Origin: Luscinia megarhynchos
Taxonomy: Eukaryota > Chordata > Aves > Passeriformes > Turdidae
Length of the DNA: 64,000 nt
Direction of reading: 5' to 3'
Assembly (NCBI GenBank): GCA_034336665.1
Contig: CM067569.1
Location: 8,951,320-9,015,319 of the forward strand
In this document: positions 1 to 12,330 of the stretch, one piece after another
Position numbering within the stretch: the first letter of the stretch is position 1
Layout of the letters: each line of letters starts with the position of its first letter
The notes under the pieces: generated by a model
What the model was told of the DNA's origin: nothing
What the model saw: the letters and a program-made list of their open reading frames with translations, nothing else
Database searches by the model: none
Position numbers and translations under genes: made by a program

Positions 1-229
1 TGATGGATTGATGGGCAGAGGATTTTAACACCCGTCTGGACCAACACAGGCTCGGGGACTCCTTGCTGCAAGATGATAAAGACTAAACCTTTTAGTCCTA
101 ACGAAGGAGTTTACAGGAATCCTAATCCCTGCACCCCACCTCACTCCTCCCGCCGTCCTGCTGAAAGCTTTCAAACAGTCCCCAGCACTAACATGGTACA
201 GAGCCTGTTGAACATGCTGATCTGCTCAT

Positions 230-760
230 GATTACTCTTTGCCACTGTAAAACAATCTAACTCCTCAAGTGAATGGAGTCTGTAGCAACAATGGTGTTAT
301 TGACTTGTTGCTCCAGCTCTATTTAGTTATTACCCTCGAGGCCACAATCAATAGACTTTGCACCAAGTCAGCCTAATAAATCCCAGGCTTTCACTGGAGC
401 TTTGCCAGGAACTGCTAGAAAATCTATGGCAGTCAAACACTTAGAGTATGAATAACATAGAAAGCTGTACTGACAGCTGTATAAATTAATTAACAAGGAA
501 TGTTCTTACTCTTTTAAGATGATCATAATGCACGTTTACGATGATTTAAGGAGTCACAGGTAGAGCAACAGAAAAATTACCTTTGTGCTTTCATTTAAAA
601 TAAAATCAAATATGATTAAAACAAAACAGCTTCAGACAACTTTTTCCTCCCTTTGATTATTGGACATGCAAAAATCTGCATTCGCATTACTGCTGCGAAT
701 GGTGATTTAATTACTCCAAGTTTGATTTAAAAAGGAACAGCCCAGCAACCACTGACCCCT
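230..760. promoter_or_regulatory. Candidate conserved noncoding element (possible enhancer)
   Basis: The block is non-repetitive, has no simple-sequence tracts, and is dense in developmental transcription-factor type motifs. A SOX-type AACAATGG lies at 287-294, ATTAATTAA at 485-493, TGATTATT near 655-662, and a further TTTAATTA homeodomain-type site near 706-713. Stops interrupt all frames, so it is not coding. The call is inferred from texture only. Nothing in a single sequence can show conservation. Confidence 0.35.
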
Positions 761-3700
761 CAGTGCAAATGGTGCTGGCATTTTAACAGGACGAACGTCG
801 ACTGTTGTGTGCTGGTGTCTGCAAGGGGAACTCGGATCCGTTTGTAATACAGTGATTAAAGCAGAAACAAAAGGAAGGGGGGAAGCAGTTGTTCAAGAAG
901 TAAGAGATTGGTCACTAGTGAATTCCAGATTCTTTCAGCTCCTCCTGTAATAAGCAAATTTTGTGCAGACTCAGCTGCGAGGCTGACGCAGCGTCCGGAG
1001 ACGGGCAAGAGCTCGGTGCCAGCCCGGAACAAAAGAACCTCCTTTTTGCACAAATGCAACAGATCAATAGGCTCTTACAACTGATTAGTTGTCCCAGTGG
1101 TACTTTCTGGGAGCATTCAGCTCTCCTAATGAGGGTCACTGCTTTGCTGGGAAGTGAGGAGGGGCTTGGGCACCTGCCAGGGTGGCTCCCCATCACTGGA
1201 GATGGGCACGACCTGGGGCAGAGACCAGGGCTTGGGACTGAGTTGTGGCAGCCTTTGACTTCTTGGGCAACTAAGTCATGCTGCTAGCATGGGAAAGATG
1301 AATGAAATCTGTCCTGGGCCTAGGCAGAACTGTTCTCATGAGTGAGGTGAGACCAACCTGTCCCATGTGAGGAGGGGGTAGCAAAGCAAATGGGGGGGAG
1401 TGGGACAGACACTACTGAGTAGAAAAGAAAGTGTGACCATGCTCTAAGGTGTCCTTTACCATCCACAACAAGGAACAGACTTCAAGCAACCCTGAGAAGT
1501 GAACAGAAAGCCTACTGGCTTTCAATAATGGATGCTCATTTTGCTCCTTTTGGGCTTTAGAGGCTCTTAAGAACCTCACTGGAAGCAAGGGGAACTTTTT
1601 TTTTAATTTGGATGAGCAAATTCTCAGGAGTCAACAAGGGAAAACCCACTAAGCATTAGGTCATCCTGGGATACTTGGTTTATCCATCATTTCTAAAAGA
1701 AGGAAAATCCTGGTTATTTAACTCGACAAAGAAAGGGATCACACGTGGATCCCAACCCATAGGAAGGGGCATATGAGTGTTGGAATGGATATATGCTGAA
1801 CATACTCTCACTCTGTCCTGAAGATAGACAACCTCACCCTGAATGGCTGGTAACCACAGTTTTTCAAAAAACAAGATTTTCAGTGGTTATTTGGATACGG
1901 ATTGTTCTTAGCAGAGAGGAAAGGATGAACTTCATTTCACAGCTCTCAGTTCCCCTCCTCTATGGACAAATGCATTTAGACTCAACTTTTAAATTCAAAA
2001 GTAGGGCTTTCAGGAACTTCAATGTTTCTAAGAATTGAGGAAACAATTTCTACCAAAGTTTCCAAATTCAATTTAAGTCCTCCTGCCCCAAAAGGACTCA
2101 TGAGCTTTTTGGGGGAAAAAAGTTATACTTTACATTTAGAACATGACCTCAAATTTGAGGTTATTTGATTGCTTCTGAGTACTGTTCTTCCCTTCTCCCT
2201 TCCATTCCTTTTCCTTTTTAAATATGCCAAATAACTTTGTTTTAAAATACCCCTTTCTGTAGAGTCATATGTAAAGCATATATCCATCAAATGAAAGAAC
2301 TGTTTGGGAATTGGGACATATTTTCAAGAATAGTAAGTGAGGTGGAGAGCCAGAGTTTCTGAGGGCTCAGTCCTGAAAAAGGCCTAATTTTCATTACCAC
2401 ATGAATATCTGTCTTTTTAAAACACAACTTCTCTTTAATAGGGTCAATTTCAGTACCCAAAATGATGTCATCAAAAGCACTATTCATATCTGAAAATTTA
2501 GGATTCAGAATTCATTGAAAGCAATTTGAACCCACCGGGGATGGACCTGGAGCCTTACAGCTCTTCTGGCAATGTACCATCAGAGGTGGCCATGTGCCAC
2601 TGTCTGGCACCTTGTCAGCAAAATGGAGATACTCAGTGTTAGTGTAAAAAACCTGCAGTTTCTGGGTCCTGGGTAATCCTTGAGGTTTCTTGTGCCATGT
2701 GACTGTTTTTATTCACTAACTTTTTGAAGGCTCAGTCAATCACTGTGATATGTGGATGCAGTTTTTTAACAAGTGGACATACCTGTCTTTTTACAAGCAG
2801 CTGTTTCAAACCGGGTATCTAAACTCCTACACCTTTATTTTGTGTGTGCAAACATGACAATGGACTTCAAACCTTAGCACATGTGCTAATTCCTGACCTG
2901 GCATCAGGACACAACACACAGCAACACAATGCTGGGAGCTCCATGAGTGGAAGGCAGAGGCTGAACATCCAGGACCTGCCAAAAGCAACAGGGTTGGATC
3001 CAGTGCTGGCATCCTTTTCCTTTCTGAGCCAGTTTTGCAGCAAGCTCCACGATGCTGTCAGGAAGCACTCTGCTGCTGCAAGCTGCTCTGCTTTGCTGAT
3101 GAGATTTAAAACTAAGCTCCTGGTCTTTTGGGAGTCGTTAACGATCCTGAGATAAAAGTGAATCTCATTAGCCAATCTTAAGAAACTCATAAGAAGAGGG
3201 GCTGCAGAAGGAGAAAGCTGTTTACGAGCACAGCAATGCAGAATTTCATTAAGTTCTTGCCCATATTCTACATCTGACCAATACAGAAGAAGACAACTAC
3301 AGAAACACCAAAGGATTCCCAACCTCTCATTTCCTAACATCTTCAGAAATATTAATTATTAGCTTCACAGTATTATCCAGCCTACTGGCTTTTTTCTTCA
3401 CTGCTCAGCTCCTTGACAGAGGCCCCCTGGCCTCACTGCAGCCAGCTCTGCTCACAGCTGGCACAGCTGAGTCGTGCCTCTCCTCAGCCCTCTTATTCAA
3501 GCCACAGTGTCGCCCTGGCTGCCTGTCCACCAGGAACTTTCTAGAGAGACACCCACAGAGCATGAAACAGCTTCTCAATTTGGGTCTGCTGTGCAATTAT
3601 AATGCCTATTTAAATTTTTGAATAAAACTGGTAACCTTTAGGTATCACAGGAAAAAAATTATTATTTTAAACAGACACCAAATGTAGGCTAAAAATCTGA

Positions 3701-6700
3701 CTCTTTTTTTTCTTGTCTCTTCTTCCCTGTTCATTGTATTGCATGCAAATCCCTCTCCCTTCTACAAAAACTAATTTGATGGTCTTATTGTTAAGCATAG
3801 TAACAATTGTCTATATTAGTAATCAAATAACAGCATTTTACTGTAAGTACCTTGGTTTTTTCACTTGTACATGAATAAGTACAGTAATTCCCAGGCATAC
3901 AGCCATAACAAGGCAGAACTTCCAAAAAATTGCATCACTCTTCACAGCACTGCCTGCTACACTACTCTGCAATTGCTTCTGGTCCTTGAAATAATCCCCT
4001 CTGAAATGGAGTTCAGGATTCTGGCGGGTGATAATCCCAAGGGGCACCACAGTGATAGCCAACTATCCGTAACCAATAAAAGTAAGCTTGCCAAAGCATC
4101 CTCTTCCTCTTTTTAGTTCTCTGATTTCCATATTCTTGAGAGCTGGCCCAGGAACCCTGGCCAACAGCAGACAGCCATATCATGGCACAGATTTAGAGGA
4201 TGAAGAGTATAAATGGAAATACAGAGCAGTTGAAAAATTACATTTTAACTCAATTTTCTGAAAAACAGTCCCACATTTAAATGCACTTTGGATGAAGACC
4301 ATAAAAGTTGTACAGCTTCTCTGGCTGCTTTTCTAAACTCAAATGTGTGCTATCTCACTTTAATCTTAACTGCTTCTTAAGGTGATAGCACTGAACAATG
4401 TGGCTCTAGAATATATAGGCCAAACAAGAAGCAGGAAACATTTTTCTTTCCAGCAGGTCTGCAGAGGTGTAACAAAAAACACACTCTTGAGCACTAGACC
4501 AGCCCTGAACAAAAATGATAACATTGTACAGGGCTGAGTTTTCAGTGATTTGTTCCTTTCTACCAAATGTTCTGCAGCTAACTGGCTCTGGAAAAGAATC
4601 CATGCAGAGCTGGGATGGCCCAGCCTGGTTTAATTGGGGTGGTGCCACCAACAGCTCCTCGGGATCAGGGCAAAGGCGTCCAGCCAAGCGAGCCCTGATT
4701 GACTCGAGTGGCTTCAAAATCTCTCGTCATGATGGACTGCATCTACCCAATCTAAATGTTTTCATCTGTTACATATGTGGAAAATGACATACTGGCACAC
4801 ACATACAGCAGCTGTTTTCTAAGTGCAGTCCTTTAATGGCCTCAACACAGAGCACAAGGCAAGAGAATTAGTGCTCTGCCAATGGAGACTGAGTTACCTT
4901 CCTGTGCTGTGTAACATGGGAAAGGAAATTCAATGCCTGCCTTCAATGACAGAATTAAGCTAGATGTAACTTGCAAATTCATTAATTTTCTCAGCAGACT
5001 GAGATTGATCTGAATTTTCTCTTCTGTGCAGTAGTCTACATTTGTCCTGAAACAAGTTAGCTAAAGCAAATTAGCTGGTGAGGAATAGATTTAGAGGGAC
5101 ACTGACGGATTTAATTTAGCCTCTCCAAATTAAGTATAAAAGCAAGAACAATACAAAATAAATATTAAAAAGTCAGCCCAATGCTTCTGAGAGGTTCTTA
5201 CAAGGAAATAATTTCCATTTAAATAATATTCACGAGTTCTGTGGTGAAGGTAAATTTACTTTCAGCGAGGTGACACCAGCAAGTCCACTCAGCTCTTCAG
5301 CTGCAACCACCAGCAGCAAATAGACTGGAACAAGCAAATGCAATATTTCTAACCAGTGATCCAGGGCCAGCTGCTGACAGTTTAAATACATTGCTATCTT
5401 GCTAGCATAATATTTTAGGGATAATCCATAAAATTTCAAGTATGTTAAAAGGCACTTATGAGAGCAGACAATACGATCATCGCTGGCATGATTGCTTTTA
5501 TCCAGAGGTCCTTCTGAATTTGTGCTCTTGGAAATTCATGTGTCCACCACCAACTTCACCCACTTAGAGGAGTTCTGCAAAGATGCAGCTCTGTGGGCCT
5601 CAAAACCTGACCTGGCATGACTTGTCTAAAAAGGAGACAAGTCCATTCACATTCATTTAACAACAGTTTAACCTAACTGGTCTTGTGGCATTTGAAACAG
5701 TTCCTGATCATCCTCCTGTTTCAAATTCAGCACCTGAATTGCATAGATATTAAAAAAAAATAACCCCAAACATTTTCAGATTGGTTCAGTTCAACAGCAC
5801 TTTCCCACCATGCTTTTCAGTCCTTCTTTGGTCACAAACCAATTTTAAGCTCACAACACCTCCTGTGATGGGGACTCAGAAACGTGCATACTCTGCTTGC
5901 TGTTGGATGAAATAAGACCCTTAGCATCCATATTATAAATGATCAGCCACCCCCCATTAGATCTCAAGTTGCTATTTGAGCTCAGAACTTAAACATTTTA
6001 TTTACTAGACACTTTAAGATAGTAAATAAAACCTGATGTGCTGAATAAAACAAAAAAAGACAAAGGAATGACAACAGCAATTGAAGTTCCTTGTGGGGGG
6101 AAGCACCACAGAACACATTATTATCCATGGCTGCAATAAATCAGCACTGAAAAGAGTTTAATAAGGCTATTGAGTAAAAGGTAGAAAAAGGAAATGTAAG
6201 GGCAGTTCTTAGAGCAAGAAGTAAATTGATTATATCACCCAATGGTGATAAATATGGTGATATCAGCTGCCTTGTTGCTCAACTGGATGAAATAGCATGT
6301 ATTTCACCAGCCTATGGGATTAAAACCTGGAGGTGACAAATTGAACTGGCATAAAGAATAATGTTTGCCTTTGTAAATTTTTTTCTCAAGAAACTTACTA
6401 TATTGAATGGGACAAAACTTACATTTAAAGGAAGGCTTTATTTGTCACACATATGATCTTAACTCAATAAACCAGACAAGGCTTTTCTCTCTCCCTAAAT
6501 CAGTATAATAATGGTAGTTTTGTTTAAGCTGCTTGTTTATACAAGAGCCTGTAGATATATAGACCTTAGGCTAATCCTATTGCTGAAAGTAAGACCTAAA
6601 TGAAAACAAATCTTAACCAGCAGATCTCTATTTTAAAGACAGCTCTATTCAAATCAGCTATGCTGATTATACTCCGAGATAACCCACACACCATTTAAGG

Positions 6701-9700
6701 TTGATCACTTCAGCAAACACCAGCTTTGCACTGCAATTTTCTAGTCTTTTCTTTTCCAGGATAGCAAAGACCCCCACAACGACTTTATTAGAGAGTTACA
6801 CACAACTTCAGGCCAACAGATTCTTCAGGGAGAAAGGAATAGATGCAAAAGCTCAATTTAAAATCTCTGTGTTAGATTCTCCAACAATGCTGGGTTTAGT
6901 ACTGAAAAGCAGGTTCCATTTTCTCTCTTTCTCTTTCATGCACACACTAATTAGAACACAAAGTGATGGCACCTTGACTTTTTCTGCTGGTCCACATAAC
7001 ACCTACACAAAGCTCATGAAAATGATGTGCAAAAACCCATTTGGGTTTTACTCTTCCCAAACAAAAAATTTTTCCAAGGAATACTTAATATCTCTGTGAT
7101 AGAGTGGAGAGTGGGAATAAGGGACATTGAAAAGAGCAATAAATTTTAAAAATCAACAAATAATAAAAAAAAAAATTCAGTGTGAAACAAAAGCCCTGTA
7201 GCAGAAAAAGACTGGTAAATGCTTGTCTTCTGCAAATACATTGGTAGGGTCCATCACTTTATGTGTAATTGTTACACACTAGTGGACTTAATCTTTAAAA
7301 GAAAATTTTCTCTGTGAAAACATTTGCAGAAGAGAACTGATAAACTGTAACATGGCCAACTTCCATTTCTCCCTCCCTCTACCTTTTCTACTGAAGTGGA
7401 TGGAAACAGGTCCCCCTGAGGAAGTCAAGGACTGGCCCTCAATGACTGACCAAAGCCAGCAGAGCCCAGTGCCACCAACAGTGGCTTTAGTACCAACCCT
7501 ACAGCTCCCTGTGATCTGCTCAGATGAGTCTGGAGTCCTTTCCTAAATACATGTGCATGGATTAGTTTGTGGTTTCTGCAGAATAAATATTGCCTCAGGT
7601 TGTATTAAGTTTTGGAAAGAGTTTTCAGTGGCAATTTTTTTTTTTGCTGGAAACAACTCTATGCTCTTGATAACCCTGCTCCTCCTACAAAGAGATTCCA
7701 CTAGAAACCCTCTGCTGTGGCCAACAGAGAGGGGGGAAAGCTGCTGTCAGGCTGCCTGCCCTCCTCTCCTGAGCCCCTTCCAGGCTGCACACACACCAGG
7801 AGGAATGACCAGGCTCACACTCCCTGCTCACCACAAACTCCACTGCTGCAGCTACAGCACAAGTTTTAACAAGTCTGCTGACTTCAATAGCAGCATTTAC
7901 TAACACAACACATGTCCACCAAGTCAGGAGCTCTTTAGAGCAAGGATTACAGATCTCCAAGGAAAAATAAAGTCTAAACAAGGGAGCTGATGGGCTGACT
8001 CTGAAAGGACAGATGATTTGGGTCAGATGTGTACTAAAAGCTTCAAAAGTCATATTGCTTTTTCTCTTAAACCCTTTGTTTATATGTTCAACCCTGCCTT
8101 ACCCTTCTGTTTCTACCTAAGATCTTACTCCTTCCTCTGTACCTCTGTTTTCCTTCCTTGACCAGTTCCCAGTCCTTGTTACCATAAAGCAGTTTGTTTC
8201 TCACTATTTTTTACTTTTTTTTGTTTTACCCTAAATATTTTTAAAGGTTATTTCCTCTCACAACTCTCCCCAATAAATCTATTAAGTGAATGATTAATTC
8301 ATTGTGCCACAGGCACATTTTGAAAGAAAGGGGTGACATTTCATTGCATATGGGGGATATGAAGGGGCTGAAAGAAGTGGCTTTGCCTGCAATGAAGCTT
8401 CCATTCAACTATGTACTTCTAACTCACTACTCTGCTCACCCTTACTGATGTCTTAATTCACTTGGCACCTCTTGTTGGCCAGTGATTGAACTTAAAACTA
8501 AAGGGCTCTCTTTGGATTATCTTGTCTAGCTAACTGTGGGACATCAGAAAATGTGCATGGAGAAGAAAGACAGTTACTGCTGTGTATAACCAGTTACAGC
8601 TCCTCTAACTCAGTATCCAAGATTGAACATGTCAAAGTGAAGCTCAAGAATACCATGTGGTATTCTTTCTCCTCCTGAAAGGAAGTCCCAAGGAAGTCTC
8701 ACCTCAATTCTAAATATTAAACATTATCTAATACCTTTCAAAATTGAGGTTTTATCTCCTTCTCAGTGATCTCTTTGTATTAGCTACAATAGTGCTAGAT
8801 ATTTTTGTTATCTATACAAATGTCTAATCCCTCATTCAGTTTTGTACATTCTTGGCTTCAGTGAAATCCAGAGGCAATGAACCCTTAGAATGATCAAACA
8901 TTGTGTGAAATGGCAGGTCTGGTTCTGGGAGCTAAGCCAAAGCTGGAGGCTTGTTGGTAGAGAAAGATATTTTTAATTGGGAAAGGAACAAATTAAAAAA
9001 TGCCAAAAAACAACCTGTACATATCTTAGTTCTCTGTTAGGTTGATGATGTGACAATTTATTGAGTTTTCTCAACTCTTCCGTCCAGTTGCAAGTCAGAA
9101 GAAAAAAGGAAGTTCACAATTCTGGTAAGAGCAATGCCACTGAAAGAGTGGTACATATACTCTTTTTCTTCTTCACTTATTCATACACATCATTTGCCTG
9201 TTTCTTGATAAATGAATTTTCTGGACAGCATTGCTCTTATGGCACATCAAGGCTCATGAGCACAGTATACCAGGGGAAATAAGAAATGGATTTTATTAAG
9301 TTTATTAGCAGCTAAAAACATGATACTTCAAGGCTGGAAGTAAAGTAATCCACCTACACAATTTGAGTGGAATGAACATTTGGCTTCAACTACAGCTCAT
9401 ATGTAAAATATAAATCCAGTTTCTCCATTGGAAATCCTCTGGGGTTAGGTTTTACACTACCTTGATCAAACTAAGAATTAAAGTTCAAGCTGGCTTCCAT
9501 TCCCACATGGCAATATCACCTACATGTTTGTATTAGTGGTGCTACTCCTTCCATACCCTTCTTCATATCAGTATTTCCCACAGCTTCTCTCTCTGATTTT
9601 TTTTTTATGTGCTTCCTTTCCCTTCTTTTCTTTCAAAGTTAAAGTGAGTTTTAACACTATATAGATAATATATTGTGCAGACAATGGAAAAAGTAATTAA

Positions 9701-9917
9701 AGAAACTTATTATAGAGAGAGCCACTTCTAAAAAAGGTCCCATCTCTCCATTGCTCAGTACCACAAACAGAAAAGAGTTGCTAGCAGAAACAAATGAAGC
9801 AGGAAAAAATTGATCATCTTTGAAAGAAAATTCTGAAGCTCAGTATAGTTGTTGTCAACCTAAACAGAGAGGAAATCTTAGAGCTGCATGGTCAAGGCCA
9901 CACTGGAGAAACTGGAC
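761..9917. other. Featureless noncoding stretch
   Basis: I see no gene, RNA gene or clear mobile element here. An 11-base T run lies at 7635-7645. An open frame of 157 codons on the minus strand (2867-3340) and one of 132 codons on the plus strand (6701-7099) have no recognisable domain and are of chance length. A good splice-acceptor-like tract ends at 6759. A stretch near 2540-2660 has faint MIR-like resemblance (AAAATGGAGATA at about 2621) but is too weak to call. Positions 3400-3560 are locally GC-richer without other structure. Confidence 0.6.
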
Positions 9918-10112
9918 TTGTGAGAACCAGGACTTCTGGATTCAGACCTGGCCCAGACACCCAGTGTGCCTCTTGTGGTTACCTCTGTGCCAGAACTTTT
10001 CCATCTGGAAAGTGAAAGTACAGCTCACCTCCCACAAAGGGATGGTGCAGGGCTTAGCTCACAGTGCTCTGAAGCTCTTGGAAGATGAGGTACCTGTATC
10101 TGAAATGCTGTC
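9918..10112 (+). mobile_element. Ancient MIR-like (CORE-SINE) retroposon relic
   Basis: The order of recognisable pieces matches a MIR/CORE-SINE read 5' to 3' on the plus strand. First comes a GACTTCTGGATTCAGACCTGG-like box (consensus type: ACTCCTGGGTTCTATTCC). An ACCTCTGTGCC stretch follows, then TTTTCCATCTGGAAAGTG (type: TTTCCCCATCTGTAAAATG). A tail resembling the ACCTCACAGGG...GCTTAACTCA...AAGCTCTTTGAAGAT segment of amniote copies ends it. Divergence is high and no target-site duplication is visible. SINEs of this type stopped moving long before modern birds arose, so this is a fossil. Confidence 0.6.
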
Positions 10113-10899
10113 CTTACACACCTCCTATCTGAATAATCTGTAGTGGCACAAAGTGACTTTTACTTTACCAGAAGACAGACCTGATCTCTTCCCAGATCTC
10201 ACTCCTTGTACTCTGGGAAGCAGCTCCAAAGCAGAAAGCAGAAAGTGTTGCTGATGGTCTTATTCAAGGCTTTCACACCAAGATTGTTGTTCTGATGGCT
10301 TTGCCAATCAACTCACACACTCCACTGTCCCTCAGCCAGAACAGGCCTTGTTAAAAGACAGGCTGAGGTCTCCAAGAGATCTGGAATGACTCAGATCAGT
10401 TCTATCCACTGACGTGTCCTCAAGTACTGTTATTTCCATTGAAACTCAAAGCCCCTGACTAGCTTGGAATAGTGTGGACTCCAGCCAGAGGACATCCCCA
10501 CTGACTGAGGAAGCAATGGCTCTGATAATCCAGTTCACCTTCCCCTCACTCCATTGTGTGGAGGCCTCAGTAAATACTCTTCCAAAAAAACCCTGTTTTG
10601 AGAACAAATGGGATGGAAATGGACAGACAGGCAGGAGACCACATCTGGACACCCAACAAGATAACAGGGAGGAGGAGCAGCTGCCTGGCCTGGGTGCTGC
10701 AGCAGTGGAGGGCAGGGACACAATAACCAACTTCCCTAAGTGACCTGCCTGTGTACAAGAGGGAGTTAAACCAGCTAATCATGTATGCCATCACAGGATG
10801 GGCATACAGGGAGTCAAGCAGGCACTGATCACTCCTTATCTATAAAAGCAGCCATGTTTTAATATATGGTGCTTCACCCCACCCTTTTCAGAAAAGATT

Positions 10900-11610
10900 G
10901 ATAAGCAAAATGATGAAGCTTTAATGAGCTTAATTGCAAATGCCTTATGTTCTTGCATTGTTGCCAAACAGCTACTTCAACATCCAGCAGTTTACTTAAT
11001 AACTCCCCCCCTCTTCCCTACCCCCTCCAAGCCCAGTAACGTAATTATTCCTGTGGCAACCCCCCTATTTGACGTCTCTTTATTTATTTCCCTTCTCCCC
11101 CTCCCTGAATTACTGTAAATGGGTATCTTTGAAAGGAGGGTGGCAGGCAGCTTTTGGTACAGGGCTCACCAAGGAGCCCTCCATCAAAGGGCCCTTTGTG
11201 AGCACGCCCTGGACCGAGGCCAATCAGATCATCTTGCTGTCTGTCTCTGAAGAAAATTCGCCCCTGGTATGCAAGCCAAGCCAAGAGCCTAGACAGGGTG
11301 ACTGCACTCCTAGTCCAACCTGTCTTAGCTGAGTGAAAAAATGCTGAAGGGAAAATTACCTGTTTGGCTCCAGACTGAATTAACTTTTTAATATACAAGT
11401 ATGTTTATTATTTTTCCTTAAAAGTGCCTGCCTATCTAATATATTCATTAATGTTATCTGGTCAGTTCGCTTGAAATATTATGAAAAATGTGCAAATGCA
11501 ATAAGGTGACAGTGCTTGGAGGCAAAGCAAGATGTATTTTCTAATTATACGACAGAAAACAGCATTGTTATTAACAAATGACAGTACAGAGTAATCTTCT
11601 TATGTCCAGG
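10900..11610. promoter_or_regulatory. Candidate conserved noncoding element, motif-dense
   Basis: This is a non-repetitive block with many sharp transcription-factor type sites: a TCF/LEF-like CATCAAAGG at 11182-11190 and its inverse ATCTTTGAA at 11125-11133, a CRE half-site type TGACGTC at 11070-11076, an NF-Y type CCAATCAG at 11220-11227, several TAATTA/GTAATTATT homeodomain-type sites (for example from 11041), and AT-rich TTAAT clusters at 11380-11460 and 11540-11575. Between about 11150 and 11290 it is GC-richer with several CpGs. Stops break all frames. This texture is typical of vertebrate developmental enhancers. The call is an inference and needs alignment. Confidence 0.4.
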
Positions 11611-11679
11611 CTAGAGGAAGCTAGAATATCTTGCTCCTCATATCCAGAGAATCAGGAGAAGGAGATGGCCTTGACACCA

Positions 11680-12070
11680 ACTCTTTCCCCATTCACTGAC
11701 CATCACAAACCCTCAAATCTCCACCAAACTCTCCTGGAGCCAGCCTTCCATCCCAGTTTCCCAGTGGCACAGCCTCTCTCCCCCAGCAGATGCTCCTGCT
11801 CTGTCCTGTGCCCTCCCAGCCGAGGGGCTCTGCACCCCATACTCAGAAATGCTGCATTTCCACCATCCTTCAGTGCTTGCTAAGTCTCCTGTGAGACAGG
11901 AGTGCAGGGAGGTTCTGCTGCCCCCGGTTTTTGCTCCTCTCCCCTTGCTCTGCCTGACTCCCCCAGCCCCTGCTTCTATCTCGAATTCCTCCCTCTGCTG
12001 CCACTTCCCCTCGCAGCTTCTTCCTGCTCCCTGTGTGCTCTTGACTCTTTTGTTCCCCCTTTTAGAAACA
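11680..12070 (+). other. C/T-rich (polypyrimidine) GC island
   Basis: The plus strand is strongly biased to C and T with few G runs, including several CCCC and CCCCC tracts. It is not a short tandem repeat. Such strand-asymmetric tracts can be old LINE 3' ends (compare 34,900-35,390) or simple compositional islands. I could not align this one to any family I know. A 101-codon plus-strand frame (11578-11883) overlaps it but is rich in S/P/L, as expected from pyrimidine-rich sequence, and has no domain. Confidence 0.5.
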
Positions 12071-12104
12071 CCTTGTAAGTGCCAGACAGGAATTTCCCGA
12101 CACT

Positions 12105-12330
12105 ATGTCCTGCATTAAGCAAGCGATAATGGCAGAAACAATGAGAATTATGTCAGTAGGGTGCCCTAACAAAAGAGCAGAATTTAAATGAGGACACAGC
12201 TTTGGTCTTTGGAATTTGTCCACTATAAATGACTCTTCTTATTTTATTAGCATGTCTCGTTTAAGTGGAACACATTGTAATTTTAAATGGACAATAATAA
12301 AGAAGGATCATATGTCCTATTCTTACATGT
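12105..12330. promoter_or_regulatory. Candidate conserved noncoding element
   Basis: This compact unique block carries a SOX-type AACAATG at 12138-12144, an NKX2-type TTAAGTGG at 12261-12268, an A/T-rich CTATAAATG MEF2/CArG-like site near 12224, and ACAATAATAAAG near 12290. There is no open frame across it and no simple repeat. It sits immediately 3' of the C/T-rich island and may form one regulatory landscape with 10,900-11,610. Function is inferred from motif texture only. Confidence 0.4.

Noticed and set aside
2540..2665. Faint MIR-like pattern (GTGCCACTGTCTGGCACC ... AAAATGGAGATACTCAG)
   Set aside because: Only two short pieces agree and the promoter end is absent; kept out of the repeat list.
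2867..3340. 157-codon minus-strand frame
   Set aside because: No recognisable domain, Cys/Ser/Leu-rich as expected of translated noncoding DNA, length near the chance maximum, and a 103-codon frame open on the opposite strand.
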